Below, in pieces: positions 36,719 through 46,963 of a stretch of 64,000 nucleotides of DNA. Source of the stretch: Trichoderma breve. Lineage: Eukaryota > Ascomycota > Sordariomycetes > Hypocreales > Hypocreaceae. The stretch's first letter is position 1. Every line of letters begins with the position of its first letter. Both the position numbers and the translations under genes were made by a program. The stretch covers positions 1,860,001 to 1,924,000 of the forward strand of contig NC_079236.1 in the NCBI RefSeq assembly GCF_028502605.1. Reading direction: 5' to 3'. The notes beneath the pieces were generated by a model. The model was not told the origin of the DNA. It worked only from the letters and a program-made list of their open reading frames with translations, and ran no database searches.

Positions 36719-37462
36719 CATGACCTCTTGCATATCTGAGTTTTTGGCATGTCTGGGTGTTTTTTCACAAATAGCCGGTGTTATCAACAATGTTCTGGCA
36801 TGAAATTTGGAGTCGGACCTTTTTTTTTTATGATGACATATTTCTTTTTTTTTTTTCTCGACTTTCTTTTTGTTAATCCCTTGATATTTTTTTCTCTCCC
36901 CTTTTCCCTTCGTTCATCCTACGCGGTATACGGTAGAGGCATGTCAGCTGGGATGAGCTCTCAAAAAAAAAGAGGGAGCTCCAGCTGCGGAGCATATCCC
37001 GGAAGCAAAGAATGAAAACTAGCGTTTATATGAGAGACGTAGAATTATGATAGGAAACATGATTGAATTCAAACATTTATCTTTTTTTTTTTTTATTCAA
37101 AGAGGAAGGGGTTCATGCTCCAAATGTACATAGTGATATCCATTGATGTGTTTGGGCAATCAAGCCCACTACAATTTGTTTCTTCGCTTGGAAAAAGGAA
37201 TGTCATCTTATTGTGCAGCTAGGCATATACCTCACATTGTGTTGTTTTTCGCATAGTTTCTTTCGCTACACCATGTTCTAAATAGAGTTTATATTGATTT
37301 GTGTTGGAACCATTTTTGCCCGCCAAAAGACCAGGCCAGAGTTTTTTTCTCTTTTGAGAGATGTATATACATTTCCTCTCTCTTTCTCTCGCACGCACAA
37401 GTCCCTCTTCTCAAAAACCCCTCCTCACACCTCCTGACTGCCCTCGCTCGCAAAAAAACGCT
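36719..37462. other. intergenic between convergent genes
   Basis: T-rich and A-rich 3' sequence with several poly(T)/poly(A) runs of 8-13 bases. No gene seen. Confidence 0.65.
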
Positions 37463-37940
37463 CTAGTGGTGCCCCTCGCCATGTCCCTCGCCGTGGTGTT
37501 CGTCATTGAGGAAGAGGTACTCGTAGGCGCAGTATCCGGCGAATGCAACAGACGCGATTCCCAAGCCGGGGAAGCCGCTCCTGAATCGGTTCCATCTGGA
37601 AAAGGTGCCCTTGTATCGCCATGCCTCGCTGTGTGATGATGTCCCCGGTTAGCTTTCACTCGTCCATGTTCTTGCTCTCTGGCATTCTCTCTCTCTTGTT
37701 TGTAATCGGAGGAGTTTTCCAGAGGGGAATTTGAAAGGGGTAGACCAACGCTCTCTCCCAAGGGTCGTATCGGGGCTGACCAGTGGCCTCTTTGAGGGCT
37801 CGCATGTTGAAGCCGGTGATGTTGGGCTTGGGCCCGTGGGCCGCTCGGAGTGCTCTGTCGGGGGCGCAATGGTTAGCCATTCAGTAACTAGACAAGCAGC
37901 ATCAGCTGAAGACATCGTCGCCGTACCTTGTCGCCAGCAT
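37463..37940 (-). CDS. NADH:ubiquinone oxidoreductase B12 subunit (NDUFB3-type)
   Basis: Three exons, 37940-37927, 37854-37750 and 37628-37463, give 94 aa, matching the roughly 100-residue family size. This is a single-helix accessory subunit of the complex I membrane arm in the mitochondrial inner membrane. The spliced product reads MLATRALRAAHGPKPNITGF, then NMRALKEATGQPRYDPWER joined to AEAWRYKGTFSRWNRF, the family signature. Next come a hydrophobic helix (GFPGLGIASVAFAGYCAYEY) and a His-rich tail. The first exon is only 14 nt. The second intron uses an unusual GTTGGT donor, chosen because it alone restores the ERAEAWRY junction; its branch GCTAACC and CACAG acceptor are good. Confidence 0.88.
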
Positions 37941-38511
37941 GATGTCAATTGAGGGTGCCCGCAATCTGATCTGATCTCGACACGCCGCTTGGATGGCTCG
38001 ATTGGAAGTTCCGCAGCTGGGCCAAGATGCTAGCTGGGGCCGGAATAATGCGGTGGCCGAGAAAATGGTGGCTGCTGGGCGGCATATGGTGCACGGGCCA
38101 TCTCCGGCTATTAGGATGGGCTTTCGCTTCCGTCACCTCCTCCAGAACGAAACACCAGCGATCGTGTTCTTTTATCTTGATAAACATCTTCCCCTCTGCA
38201 ACATCCACAGAGCGTTAATCAACCGCACGAGTATTTTGTTACGGACTAATCAGCCAGGTGTGCGCACAGGCAAAAGACGAAAAACGACCAAAAAAACAGA
38301 GAGCGAGGAAGAGAGAGCTGCAGGTGGAGGAAAGCCCTGTTCAGTACACTGCAATTATCTGTTACTCAACACTATTTGATATCAACCGCCCCGCGACGAC
38401 GTCTGCTGTCTCGACCACAGCACCCGAGTCACGAGCCTCGCCGCAGAACCGAGAGCTGAGAGCCGCTGCCGCCTACTAGAGGCCATTGTTGCGCCCAGCC
38501 CCTCGTGCCCA
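37941..38511. other. divergent promoter of complex I subunit and CAF1
   Basis: About 570 bp between two divergent starts, so probably a shared promoter. No gene seen. The CAF1-proximal part is CT/CA-rich and leader-like. Confidence 0.55.
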
Positions 38512-38748
38512 ATGCAAGCCCGAAGAGGCCGTGGAAATTCAAGATATTCCCCCCCTTCGTCACGTTAGAGACAGCCCGAGTCCACTCCGCAACAACAGCG
38601 CTCCAACAGCAATTTTCGACGACGCGGCGGCCGCCTTCGACGATACAACAGCTACCCGCCTCCCAATCCTCGGCAGGGCTACTACGCTGGCCCCGTCGAC
38701 CCTGAACCCTTTCATCATCAGTATCCGCAACACACAGCACCTCATCTC
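38512..38748 (+). other. upstream ORF / TAG-interrupted N-terminal extension of CAF1
   Basis: An ATG at 38512 opens 18 codons (MQARRGRGNSRYSPPSSR) ending at TAG 38566-38568. The same frame then stays open for 60 codons straight into the CAF1 ATG at 38749, with protein-like sequence (RQPESTPQQQRSNSNFRRRG, YNSYPPPNPRQGYYAGPVD). No other ATG lies between. It is either an uORF followed by reinitiation or the true N-terminus interrupted by one stop. Confidence 0.6.
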
Positions 38749-40329
38749 ATGCCACCCCAGCTCCGGGCCTTCGGCGGCGGGCCCGGCGTCGGCGCGCCTT
38801 TCCACCAGCCCGGCTTCCCCTCTCACGGCCAGCCACAGGGAGGGCCTCTGGGCAACCAGTATCTCAATGCCAATGCCCAGTTGAACCCCTTCACGCCGAA
38901 TAACATCAACTCGTTCAACGCCGCAGCCCTCAATGGCGGCGCTGCCTTCCCCGACACGGGCTTTGGCAGCCAGAGCGCAAGGATGGGGTTTGCGCATGGG
39001 CCAGGGGCAACCCTCCAGCAGCCGCAGCATGGCGGCCAGGTGCAGCACAATGCCTTGATGGACCATCCCACATTGCGGACGCAGCCGACTAATAAGGGCC
39101 GGATACGCGAAGTCTGGAAACACAACCTCGAGGAGGAGATGGCCGTGCTAAGAGACATCATTGACAAGTACCCTTATGTAGCCATGGTGAGTCTTGTCTT
39201 GTTTGAGGCGTTGCGAGCCCATTGTTGCCATTGATGATGATTTTTGCCCTTCTTTTTACTCTTTTTCTTTATGGAGGATCAATCCCGCTGACCGAGTGGG
39301 GTGGTAACCGAAAAAAAGGACACGGAATTTCCTGGCGTTGTAGCAAGGCCCATGGGTGGTTTCAGAGGGAAGAGTGATTACCATTACCAGTGTCTACGGA
39401 CCAACGTGGATATGCTCAAAGTCATCCAAATCGGCATCACGCTGTTCAACGAAGACGGCGAGACACCACCAGCACGACCGGGTCCTGAGCTGGGACTCAG
39501 TGCGGCAGCCAGGCGGCATCTTAACGGGGGCCCATTTCCGTACTCGTGGCAGTTCAACTTCAAATTCTCTCTAAAAGACGACATGTACAACGAGAAGTCG
39601 ATCGAGTCTCTCCAGCAGGCCGGCATCGACTTTAACCTCCTGGAGCGCGACGGTATCGACCCTCACCAATTTGCCTCTTTATTAATACCGTCGGGTCTGG
39701 TATGCTTCGATAACGTCCGATGGATATCCTTCCACGGTGGCTACGACTTTGGCTATCTCACAAAGCTGCTCATTTGCACCCCTCTTCCAAACGATGAGGT
39801 GGACTTTGACCACAAGATGAAGCTGTATTTCCCCATGACATATGACGTGAAGCACCTGATGAAGTTTGCCATCAAGCTTCACAACAATGGGATGCTCACC
39901 CCCACCGACCCTGGCACCACTGAAATCCTGCAAAAGTTTGAGCACAAGTCGGGCCTGGAGAATATTGCGGAAACTCTCAAGGTTAAGCGCATCGGGTCTG
40001 CTCACCAGGCTGGCTCGGATTCCCTGCTGACCGGCAAGGTCTTCTTCCAGATGCGCGACAGAATATTCAACGGTGAGATTCCCGACGACCACCTCGGCAA
40101 GGTCTGGGGTCTGGGCATCCCCGACGTCGGCATACCCATGTCAATGATGGGCCAGGGCGGCGATCAGAACGGCAACACTCCCAGCACTCCCAACACGGGC
40201 ACGGCGCATCTCGCGACGACTCCGGCTCAGAGCCACAACACGAATGGCCTGCCCAATATGGGGCCCATGACTCCCGGTGGAGGAGGCGGCGTTTTTGGTA
40301 ATTTTGCATTTGGAGGGAACGGCAGATAG
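38749..40329 (+). CDS. caf1: CCR4-NOT deadenylase CAF1/POP2
   Basis: Two exons, 38749-39186 and 39319-40329, give 482 aa from this ATG. CAF1 is a DEDD-type 3'-5' exonuclease of the CCR4-NOT complex that shortens mRNA poly(A) tails. The N-terminal 120 residues are Gly/Pro/Gln-rich. The nuclease starts with IREVWKHNLEEEMAVLRDII, and the intron falls exactly before the first catalytic motif. Catalytic acids are visible: D147 and E149 in DTEFPG, D289 in FHGGYDFGYL and D380 in HQAGSDSLLTG. A fungal-type insertion of about 25 residues (PPARPGPELGLSAAARRH) sits after FNEDGE. The C-terminus is Gly/Asn/Thr-rich. The start is uncertain because the frame is open upstream to a TAG (previous entry). Confidence 0.95.
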
Positions 40330-41486
40330 GGTCCTGCCCGGGAGCATATGTCATCCTATAATTGAAAGATGACCTCTTTTTTTCTCTTTTCCCTTTGCTT
40401 TTACATATCTATCGGTCCTATTTTTGGGTCTTTGTGTGCTTATAGCAGCTCTTTATATCTCCCTTTCACTCTCCAAATCTTCTTTTCTGTCCTCCAAAAG
40501 CTTTTGACTTTCACTACTATACTATTGTAGCCCGGAAGGCAAAAGCGGAAGAAGAAGAAGAGCAGAAAGTGGACAGAGGCGTTAGACAGGCTTACTTAGT
40601 AACCCTTGCAAAACGGCTTTCGTTTTTCATGTCTTGTCTCGTTACTGGTTTTGCGTCCCTCCACACCTCACTTGTATTCTCTGGTTTTTATTCATCTTGA
40701 TGTTAACACAGTTCGGAATGGGAACGGGGAAATGGAATTTTAGGGTGGGAGCAAACTGAAATGACAAAAAACGGGGTGGCGATGGGGAGTTTTTCTCCTT
40801 CCTTCTATGGAGGTTTTGCTTGATGATTATGTAGTTGGAACTTCTTGCAAGGGAGAGACGGAGGGGGATTAAAAAACAAAAAGAATGGGAAGAGGCGAAA
40901 TGCTGTTACACAGAGACAACTAAACTGGCGAGGGTTGAATTCGCCGTGTTGCTTTTTGCGATATGGTGGGGATGGCTTGTTTGTGTGGTGGATGTATTGA
41001 GGGAGCTTTTCTTTTTTGTTCAAGGGATTGGGTCAAGGAACATGGTATGCGTGTTCTGTGTATTGTATGGTACTTTTGGAGGGCCAAGGGAGGAAATTCA
41101 ACGTTTTTTGCTTTTCTTGTCTGCCCCTTTTTATTCATTGACCTTACGATGACGAGATGTTATGGCACACGGTTGAAACATGATATGGCAAAAGAGGTGA
41201 TTATTGAATGACTTGTCAAGAATACTCAAAAGTCATACTTTAAAATAACACAACACCCTGGCTAAAGAATAAAACAAGAAAGCAAAAGAAGCAGTTGTAC
41301 AATCCCGCAATAAAATGCCCATGCTGTGAATCTGAAAGTACCAACCAAAAACAAAACCATTAAACCAACTAACCATTTCCTAATGCCCAAGAACTATCAT
41401 GCCAAGTCAACAAAAAGGAGGGAGAAACAACAGTCTCCATATCCACACGCGAAGTGAAAGAATAATAGCAAAAGCAGCACAGAAAC
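40330..41486. other. intergenic between convergent genes
   Basis: 3' regions of CAF1 and FYV10. T-rich then A-rich, without recognisable gene or repeat. Confidence 0.65.
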
Positions 41487-42874
41487 TCAAGTGATAAACA
41501 CCTTCTTGAGCAGCTCGTTAAAGAAAACCTCCCCAGTAATGGGATCCTTGACCATGCTAGGCGGCAAGCCCGACTTCCTGGCATAGTCATCCAAACGCTC
41601 TTTACCATACACCCTGCCGTTTGGAAGCAAGAAGAGGTCATGTTCAACGTGGCTCTTCGTGTGATGCGCATAAGGCACATTCCGAGCCAAATCGTTGAGC
41701 TCAGTCGAGCAAATAGGACAAACGCCGTGACCTAGCGTCGAAGATCCCGCCTCGTTGTAAGCGTCGTCTGGATTCGACGAGTGGCAGGCCGGTGTTTTGA
41801 GGGCCGACAGTCCCGAGGACAGGGCAACGTGCAGCAGCGGCACGGACGGCAATGCGAGAAGGCTGTTGTGCGCAGTTGTGAAGACGTCGGCGAGCTCGTT
41901 CCAGCGAGAGGCCTTGTACAGATCGCTGTAGATGCCGGTTGTGGTGCCGTCTGGGGGGATGGCCAGAAGGCCGCATGCCTGCTTGACCTCCTTAGGGTAC
42001 GTTTTCCAGTAGGGCATGAGATATTTTCTGGCGTGGGCAATAGCCTCGTTGTCTGAATGTGTGCGGATGAGCTCAATGTATTGCTGCATTCGCAGCATGA
42101 ATTCCAGCTTGCTCTGCCACATTGGTTAGTATATGGATGTATCAACAGGGGAATAAAAGCATGGATAGCGCAGCACGACTTACATCCATCTTGCGCAGTT
42201 CCTTTTTATTCTCCGTACACCAAGCCAACGCCTCGACAACGCTCTGATTCAGCAACGCCTCCCGAATCCGACTCATGGCAACAAACGTCTCGACGTCAAC
42301 AAGATTCTCCATGCCCTTCTCGCTCGCCAACTCCTTCGCACTGTTGTTGTAGCCGTGTCTCAAAAGGTAGTCGGTCAACAATCGATCCAGCCGCTTCCTG
42401 CTCCAAGCCTCGTACTTTACGTCGTCGACGCTCTGCATCGTGTACAGCTCATTAAGGTGCTGGATCCGCGCCGCCGTCTGCTCGTGCAAACGCCCTTCTT
42501 CCTCGGCACAGGCACCGAGCTTGCGCTTGACGCCTCGCATACGGCTAATCATGGAGTCTAGATTCTTGAGCACATCTTGTTGTGAGGCTTTGCCGGCGAT
42601 GGCTGCGGTCGCTGATTCTTTGAGGAGGGACTTGAGCGACGAGGTGTCCTTCTCGATGGTGAAGTGTGCAGCGCGGAAGTTCTTGCGGAGAAGTTCGTGG
42701 GGGAGACGTAAGAGGGGTTGATCCTGGGAGAGAGATGGATGCATCAGCAATCGGGGATCATTCAGAGGCAGAGGAAGCTTTGAAATGAGGAGCAGTGACT
42801 ATTGAGGATGGGGATGAGCTTACCAAGAGCAGGTGGTCACTGTGTTTGATGCTCGAGTTCTCGTGGTCCGCCAT
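41487..42874 (-). CDS. fyv10: GID/CTLH ubiquitin ligase subunit FYV10 (GID9/MAEA)
   Basis: Three exons, 42874-42824, 42723-42184 and 42113-41487, give 405 aa, close to the family size. FYV10 is one of the two RING-like subunits of the GID/CTLH E3 ligase, which in yeast removes gluconeogenic enzymes. Visible: an N-terminal helical region; a LisH-type motif [20 protein letters not shown] (about residue 115); the CTLH motif in [20 protein letters not shown]; then the CRA region ([20 protein letters not shown]). A degenerate [24 protein letters not shown], is followed by [20 protein letters not shown]. Intron 2 has a textbook ACTAAC branch. The RING keeps the family's non-canonical Cys/His pattern. 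Confidence 0.93.
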
Positions 42875-43128
42875 TTTGGAGGCCGCAGGTTCGGACGATA
42901 GCGGTGCAGTATGATATATTTTGTTTCCAAATTCTTTCTTCTGGTTCGAGTGTCAAAATTGAATGAGCGGCGGCCAGCTGGTGAAGAGGTAAGAAAGAAG
43001 ATGAGCTGCGGTTGGGAGAGGAAGCGAGAGCGGATGTCTGGGGGAGCTTATCGATACGCGGCAGTGATGCGATGTCACCACCAAATGGGGCTAGATTCAG
43101 TAGTGCAGGGTAGCTCTGGGGAGGATTT

Positions 43129-43165
43129 GATGCACTTACACATTCACTTAAGTGAGAGACACAGG
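43129..43165. repeat. 37-bp direct repeat, left of copy B
   Basis: Begins GATGCACTTACACATTCACT and ends ACAGG. It matches 43532-43568 at 33 of 37 positions. Its last bases overlap the start of the element's left inverted repeat. Confidence 0.85.
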
Positions 43166-43516
43166 CAAGCGGAGGTGAGAAAAAGCGAGATTGCAAAATG
43201 AACGAGTGCATTCATTCAGTAATGTAAGCACTCGACTGGCTCATTAAGTGGTGCTTTATAGGGAAATGCCCAGTATTTAACCAGCACCTAAATTTTACGA
43301 TATAACTACGATAGCATTTCCCAGAGAAAATATTAATGTAACTGCAGTTACTAGAGAATTATAATATAATAGTAGCTACTAGAGAAATGTAGATATAGTA
43401 GTAAGTATTAGCGAAATATAGCTATAGTAACAGATACCTTAAAAGCAGGTGTACAATTTACCACGTGGGTGTTCGAAATCTTCTCGGTCTCGGGTTTTCT
43501 GTCCTTCGCTTGGCAG
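43162..43516. mobile_element. MITE-like element, copy B
   Basis: About 355 bp, homologous to 18041-18354 and in the same orientation. The left end is CAGGCAAGCGGAGGTGAGAA. The right end, in reverse complement, is CTGCCAAGCGAAGGACAGAA, giving imperfect inverted termini. The shared TATTTAACCAGC block is at 43274-43285, followed by three to four AT-rich tandem units related to TACTAGAGAAATATAGATAT. It is longer than copy A mainly by an insertion near the left end. It has no coding capacity, and 37-bp direct repeats flank it. Confidence 0.65.
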
Positions 43517-43531
43517 GGTGGCAGAATAGAT

Positions 43532-43568
43532 GATGCACTTATACATTCACTTGATTGAGAGAGACAGG
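43532..43568. repeat. 37-bp direct repeat, right of copy B
   Basis: Begins GATGCACTTATACATTCACT and ends ACAGG; 33 of 37 bases match the left copy at 43129-43165. Confidence 0.85.
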
Positions 43569-43675
43569 TTGCTAAATATCCATTCTCGATTTTATGTATA
43601 CCATCTAATGCCCAATTATTACTATAAACCTGCAATCATAAACATCCTTCATCTAATCATACCCCATCTATCCAT

Positions 43676-44749
43676 CTATCCACGACGGCAAAATACCCTT
43701 TTCACAAATCCCTTCACACGAGATCTCATCCCTTGCCTAATGGTAGACTTCTCGCTGGGTGTCCCCAAGTCTTCCTCAACTTCAGCCTCAGCATTCTTCC
43801 GCTCAAGCTCTTTCTCCAGCTCTTTCTCCAGCTCCTTGATCCGCCTCGTCTGCTCATTGAAAAGCATCCTCAACACACTAGTCCTGAGCTCTATACGACT
43901 GGCCATGTACATCGGGCTGTGAAATGCGAGGTGATCCAAGTCTTCCCAAGTATCGTGGATTTGCTCGGGAGTCAGACTGGGAAGTTGATACGTTTCCTCC
44001 CAGCTGAATTCCTGTAGATCCTCTTTTAGATCTACATCCTTAAACCACTTAACGACGTCCAGGATTCCGTGGAAATCAACATTCCATTTGAGCAGCCTCT
44101 TTTTGTGCGGTGGGAGAACTCTGACCAGTTTTGTGAAGTTGTTCCTGATTTCCTTCGGGACCTCTGCAGTCCCGTACCTTTCCTCGAATAACTCCTCGAT
44201 GGAATGGTACATTTCCAATGCTTCGGCGCGAGTACAAGTCAAGAATTTGCGCTTCGTGACCATGGGGACAGCCTGAGGCGCACGCAGGCCACGTTCGACT
44301 TTTTTGTCATCATTATTCCAGACCGTGTACTGTCCGTATGTGCCCTGGAAGAAATTCTCTTCTTCTTCTTTATCATCATCGTCTTCACCATCCCTTGGAT
44401 CATGACGATTTTTTTCATTTTGTTCCTCGTCTCCAGTATGTCGTTCGACTCCAGTATACTCGTCGTCTCCAGTATACTCTTCGACTTGAGTGTTTTTTCC
44501 GACTTGAATGTCTTTTTCATCTTGGGTACACCCTTTGTCATGAGTATACTCTGCGTCTCCAATATTCTCTTTGTACTGAGTATACTTCTGATCTCTAGAG
44601 TACACCCCACGACGGACAGACTCTCTGACTGAAGAATGCTGCTGACGTTTCGCTCTTCGTATATGCTCCGTCAAAGTGTCTGGCGCCACCGGGCGAGGGA
44701 ATGGATACGCGGCAAGATCAAACCGGCGACGGAATCTTTGTGGAGCCAT
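43676..44749 (-). CDS. unrecognised protein with YTGDDE-type hexapeptide repeats
   Basis: Single open frame of 357 aa; the ATG has A at -3. No family is recognised. The N-terminus is Arg-rich (MAPQRFRRRFD). Residues about 50-110 are degenerate six-residue repeats around (Y/H)T(G/Q)DxE, such as EYTGDDE, EYTGVER and RHTGDEE, visible at DNA level as recurring GAGTATACT. An acidic run (DGEDDDDKEEEE) follows. The second half is globular-looking and helical: TCTRAEALEMYHSIEELFEE, then FTKLVRVLPPHKKRLLKWNV and LTPEQIHDTWEDLDHLAFHS. It ends in a coiled coil (IKELEKELEKELERKNAEAE) and a basic tail RVKGFVKRVFCRRG. Codon use is less C-ending than in neighbouring housekeeping genes. With its AT-rich, repeat-bordered setting this suggests a lineage-specific accessory gene. 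Confidence 0.65.
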   Translation of the reverse strand: MAPQRFRRRFDLAAYPFPRPVAPDTLTEHIRRAKRQQHSSVRESVRRGVYSRDQKYTQYKENIGDAEYTHDKGCTQDEKDIQVGKNTQVEEYTGDDEYTGVERHTGDEEQNEKNRHDPRDGEDDDDKEEEENFFQGTYGQYTVWNNDDKKVERGLRAPQAVPMVTKRKFLTCTRAEALEMYHSIEELFEERYGTAEVPKEIRNNFTKLVRVLPPHKKRLLKWNVDFHGILDVVKWFKDVDLKEDLQEFSWEETYQLPSLTPEQIHDTWEDLDHLAFHSPMYMASRIELRTSVLRMLFNEQTRRIKELEKELEKELERKNAEAEVEEDLGTPSEKSTIRQGMRSRVKGFVKRVFCRRG

Positions 44750-45572
44750 TGTTGCTTATTGAATAGTAGACGATGAACACTGAATTGGCGTGAAAGCTAG
44801 CCTCTGGATAATCCTCGTACTGATTGATATTGATAAAACCGTAGTGGATGCAAACAAGTATATTGTGAAAGTGTGCAATTGTAGAAGAGAAGAAACAACA
44901 GGATAGAAGGCCGGGCGATATCCCATACTTATAGAAGAGCAAAACAAACCCAAAAAAGCCCCAAACAACTCGGAATATTGCGATAAAAGACTTTAAAGAT
45001 AACTGAACTATAAGACTGAAGACTATTGGGATATCCTATGCGCCACCACAGCTTCTTGACTTCGTTCTGTGAGATTTAACTTTAGGAGCATGACTTATCA
45101 GTGTATATACCTCTTCATTTACACTACCGATACTTTTAATGCTTCTATGAAGTATATTAGTCTTACTGAACTGCACGCTGGGGCATAGTTTTATTGAACC
45201 GATCGCTGGGATATTGGACTAGTTATTACAACTTCACTCGACTTCATCAATGTACCTAGGGAAACATCAGCCATCACCACAAGCCCGCTATCCAGAGTCC
45301 CATATCTCAAATCTAACACCATATCGATGATAAGTAGAAACTAGAGGAGCCTACTGATCGTAGAAGATACTAGAATAAATCTTGATAGCTATATAAATTA
45401 CCTAGTAGCGACAGTTGTAGATACAGCAGCAGTAGACAGAGAACACAAATCAAGTCAAACTGTAACAGAACTTGGATAACAGAAAACAAAAAAGGTCATA
45501 TCTATCCAATACATTCTATACAAAAAATCAACAATAATCAAATCATAAGATAATCCCCCTTCCCCCCAACAC
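44750..45572. other. AT-rich intergenic
   Basis: Upstream of the unknown gene and downstream of the phosphoesterase. AT-rich with no supportable gene. A stretch at about 45340-45440 (TAGATA/GCAGCAGTAG-like words) faintly recalls the MITE-like interior but is too diverged to call. Confidence 0.5.
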
Positions 45573-46963
45573 TCAAACCCGGCGGCGCACAGGACGAACC
45601 TTCTTCTGAAAGGACCCCGGCCCCGGTGTTTTGACAGAGTAATCGCAAGTCGGACAATATGTCTGGTTGTTTGGAGTCTCAGGATACCAATCGTTCCCAT
45701 ACGTCGCATTCAACGACACCGAACCCACCACATCGCCGCTCTCCAGCCTAATCCACGTCTTCGCCTCCCAGTTATCACGGAGAGTCCTGAGGTCCACGCT
45801 GACCTGTCGAGATCCGCGGATCCAATTGCCATATCCTCCGTATCCGGAATGCTGTCCGAAGCAGAGGTTGACGCCTGTGCCCGCCACTGTCATCCCTGGG
45901 ACGAGTCGATCCCATTTGTAACACCAGGTAGCGCCATGATCGTGTCCTGAAAAGACAGCCATGAGACCTGGAGTCGAAACGATGGCCTTCATAAAAGGAA
46001 TATCTTGCCCACCGTAGGAACATGTCCCATCGTTGCGTCCATCAGCACACCATCCTTGTGCTTGTTGAGCAACTGGGTAGTCGTCATTAATACCAGGCTG
46101 GTAATTCCGATTCACAGTGTCTCGCCCAACTTCCGTCTGTAGAGCCTGTGATGCCTCAGTCGGAATGTGAACAAACGCCAACGACGGTATGTTTCGTCCA
46201 AACTTGGCCACAAATTGCTGGTTCGTTTGCTCGAACCATCTCACGACGCTGATATCAACCCAGTCTGGCTGGCCGACTTGGCTTCCATCCGGATGGCGCT
46301 CCTGAAAGTAGAATCCGCCGCGGCTGTCAAAGAACCAGAGTAATAGTTCAGGCGTGCAATCCAGATCGTTGCACCCTGCAGCATAAACCGGCAAATAATA
46401 GTTGGACACACCGGCATCTCGTCCTGGAACCATGTTGCTTGTTCGGGCGTTTGGCCAACGCTGCTCTCTCTTCAAGATGCCCTCGCCAGAGATGTTGAAA
46501 CTGTGATCATGATTCCCATATGTGGATGCCCATGTGAGGCGTCTTTCAATAAAGGGCTGGACAATCTGGTCGATATAAACAGTGCTGTTTTCCAGGAACC
46601 CATTTTCTCCGGTGATGAGGTCGCCGTTCAGGACAACAAGTCCAGGAGACTCTCGATCGAGCACCTTGTTGATGACTTGCACCGAGTTAATATCCTGTTG
46701 AGGGCCCCAAGTATCCCAAGCATCTATTAGCAGCATCGTTAGCTTAACTGGATCTGCGCTCATATCATGTAGCTCAACTCACTCTCGCCAAAATGAAGAT
46801 CCTCAAAGATGGATATCTGAAAGGTCCCATTCCGAGTAAAACTCAGGGGCTTTGATAAAAGTCCGTCGTCTTGACCAAGCTGAGCCTGTTTCGGCTCAGG
46901 AACTAGTCTGTTCGTTGGCATCGCCAACACTGGCGCAAATAATAGCATCGAAGTAAGCAACAT
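45573..46963 (-). CDS. secreted calcineurin-like metallophosphoesterase (DCR2-like)
   Basis: Two exons, 46963-46783 and 46723-45573, give about 443 aa. The N-terminus MLLTSMLLFAPVLA is a signal peptide, so the enzyme is probably secreted or vacuolar. Metal-binding motifs of the calcineurin-like phosphoesterase fold appear in order: EDLHFGE (D-x-H; its last Glu is followed by the splice junction), VVLNGDLITGEN (GD), YGNHDHSF (GNHD), LAFVHIPTE, and SGHDHGATW (GHxH). The junction FGE plus NAWDTWGPQQD reproduces the sequence expected for DCR2-type fungal phosphatases. Several N-glycosylation sites (NGT, NST, NIS, NAT, NQT) fit secretion. The C-terminus ends in a basic VRPVRRRV. Substrate unknown; phosphate scavenging is a family-level guess. 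Confidence 0.9.

Larger units (their letters stand above)
42875..43675. other. intergenic region carrying repeat copy B
   Basis: About 250 bp of FYV10 upstream sequence, then the MITE-like copy B with flanking 37-bp direct repeats. The rest (43569-43675) is 3'-UTR-like for the unknown gene on the minus strand. Confidence 0.6.

Noticed and set aside
38532..38575. Very short intron removing the CAF1 upstream TAG
   Set aside because: It would be 38-44 nt with a GTGGAA donor and no branch site, below the usual fungal minimum.
40327..40365. Possible readthrough after the CAF1 TAG
   Set aside because: Only 11 codons follow before a TGA, with no coding character.
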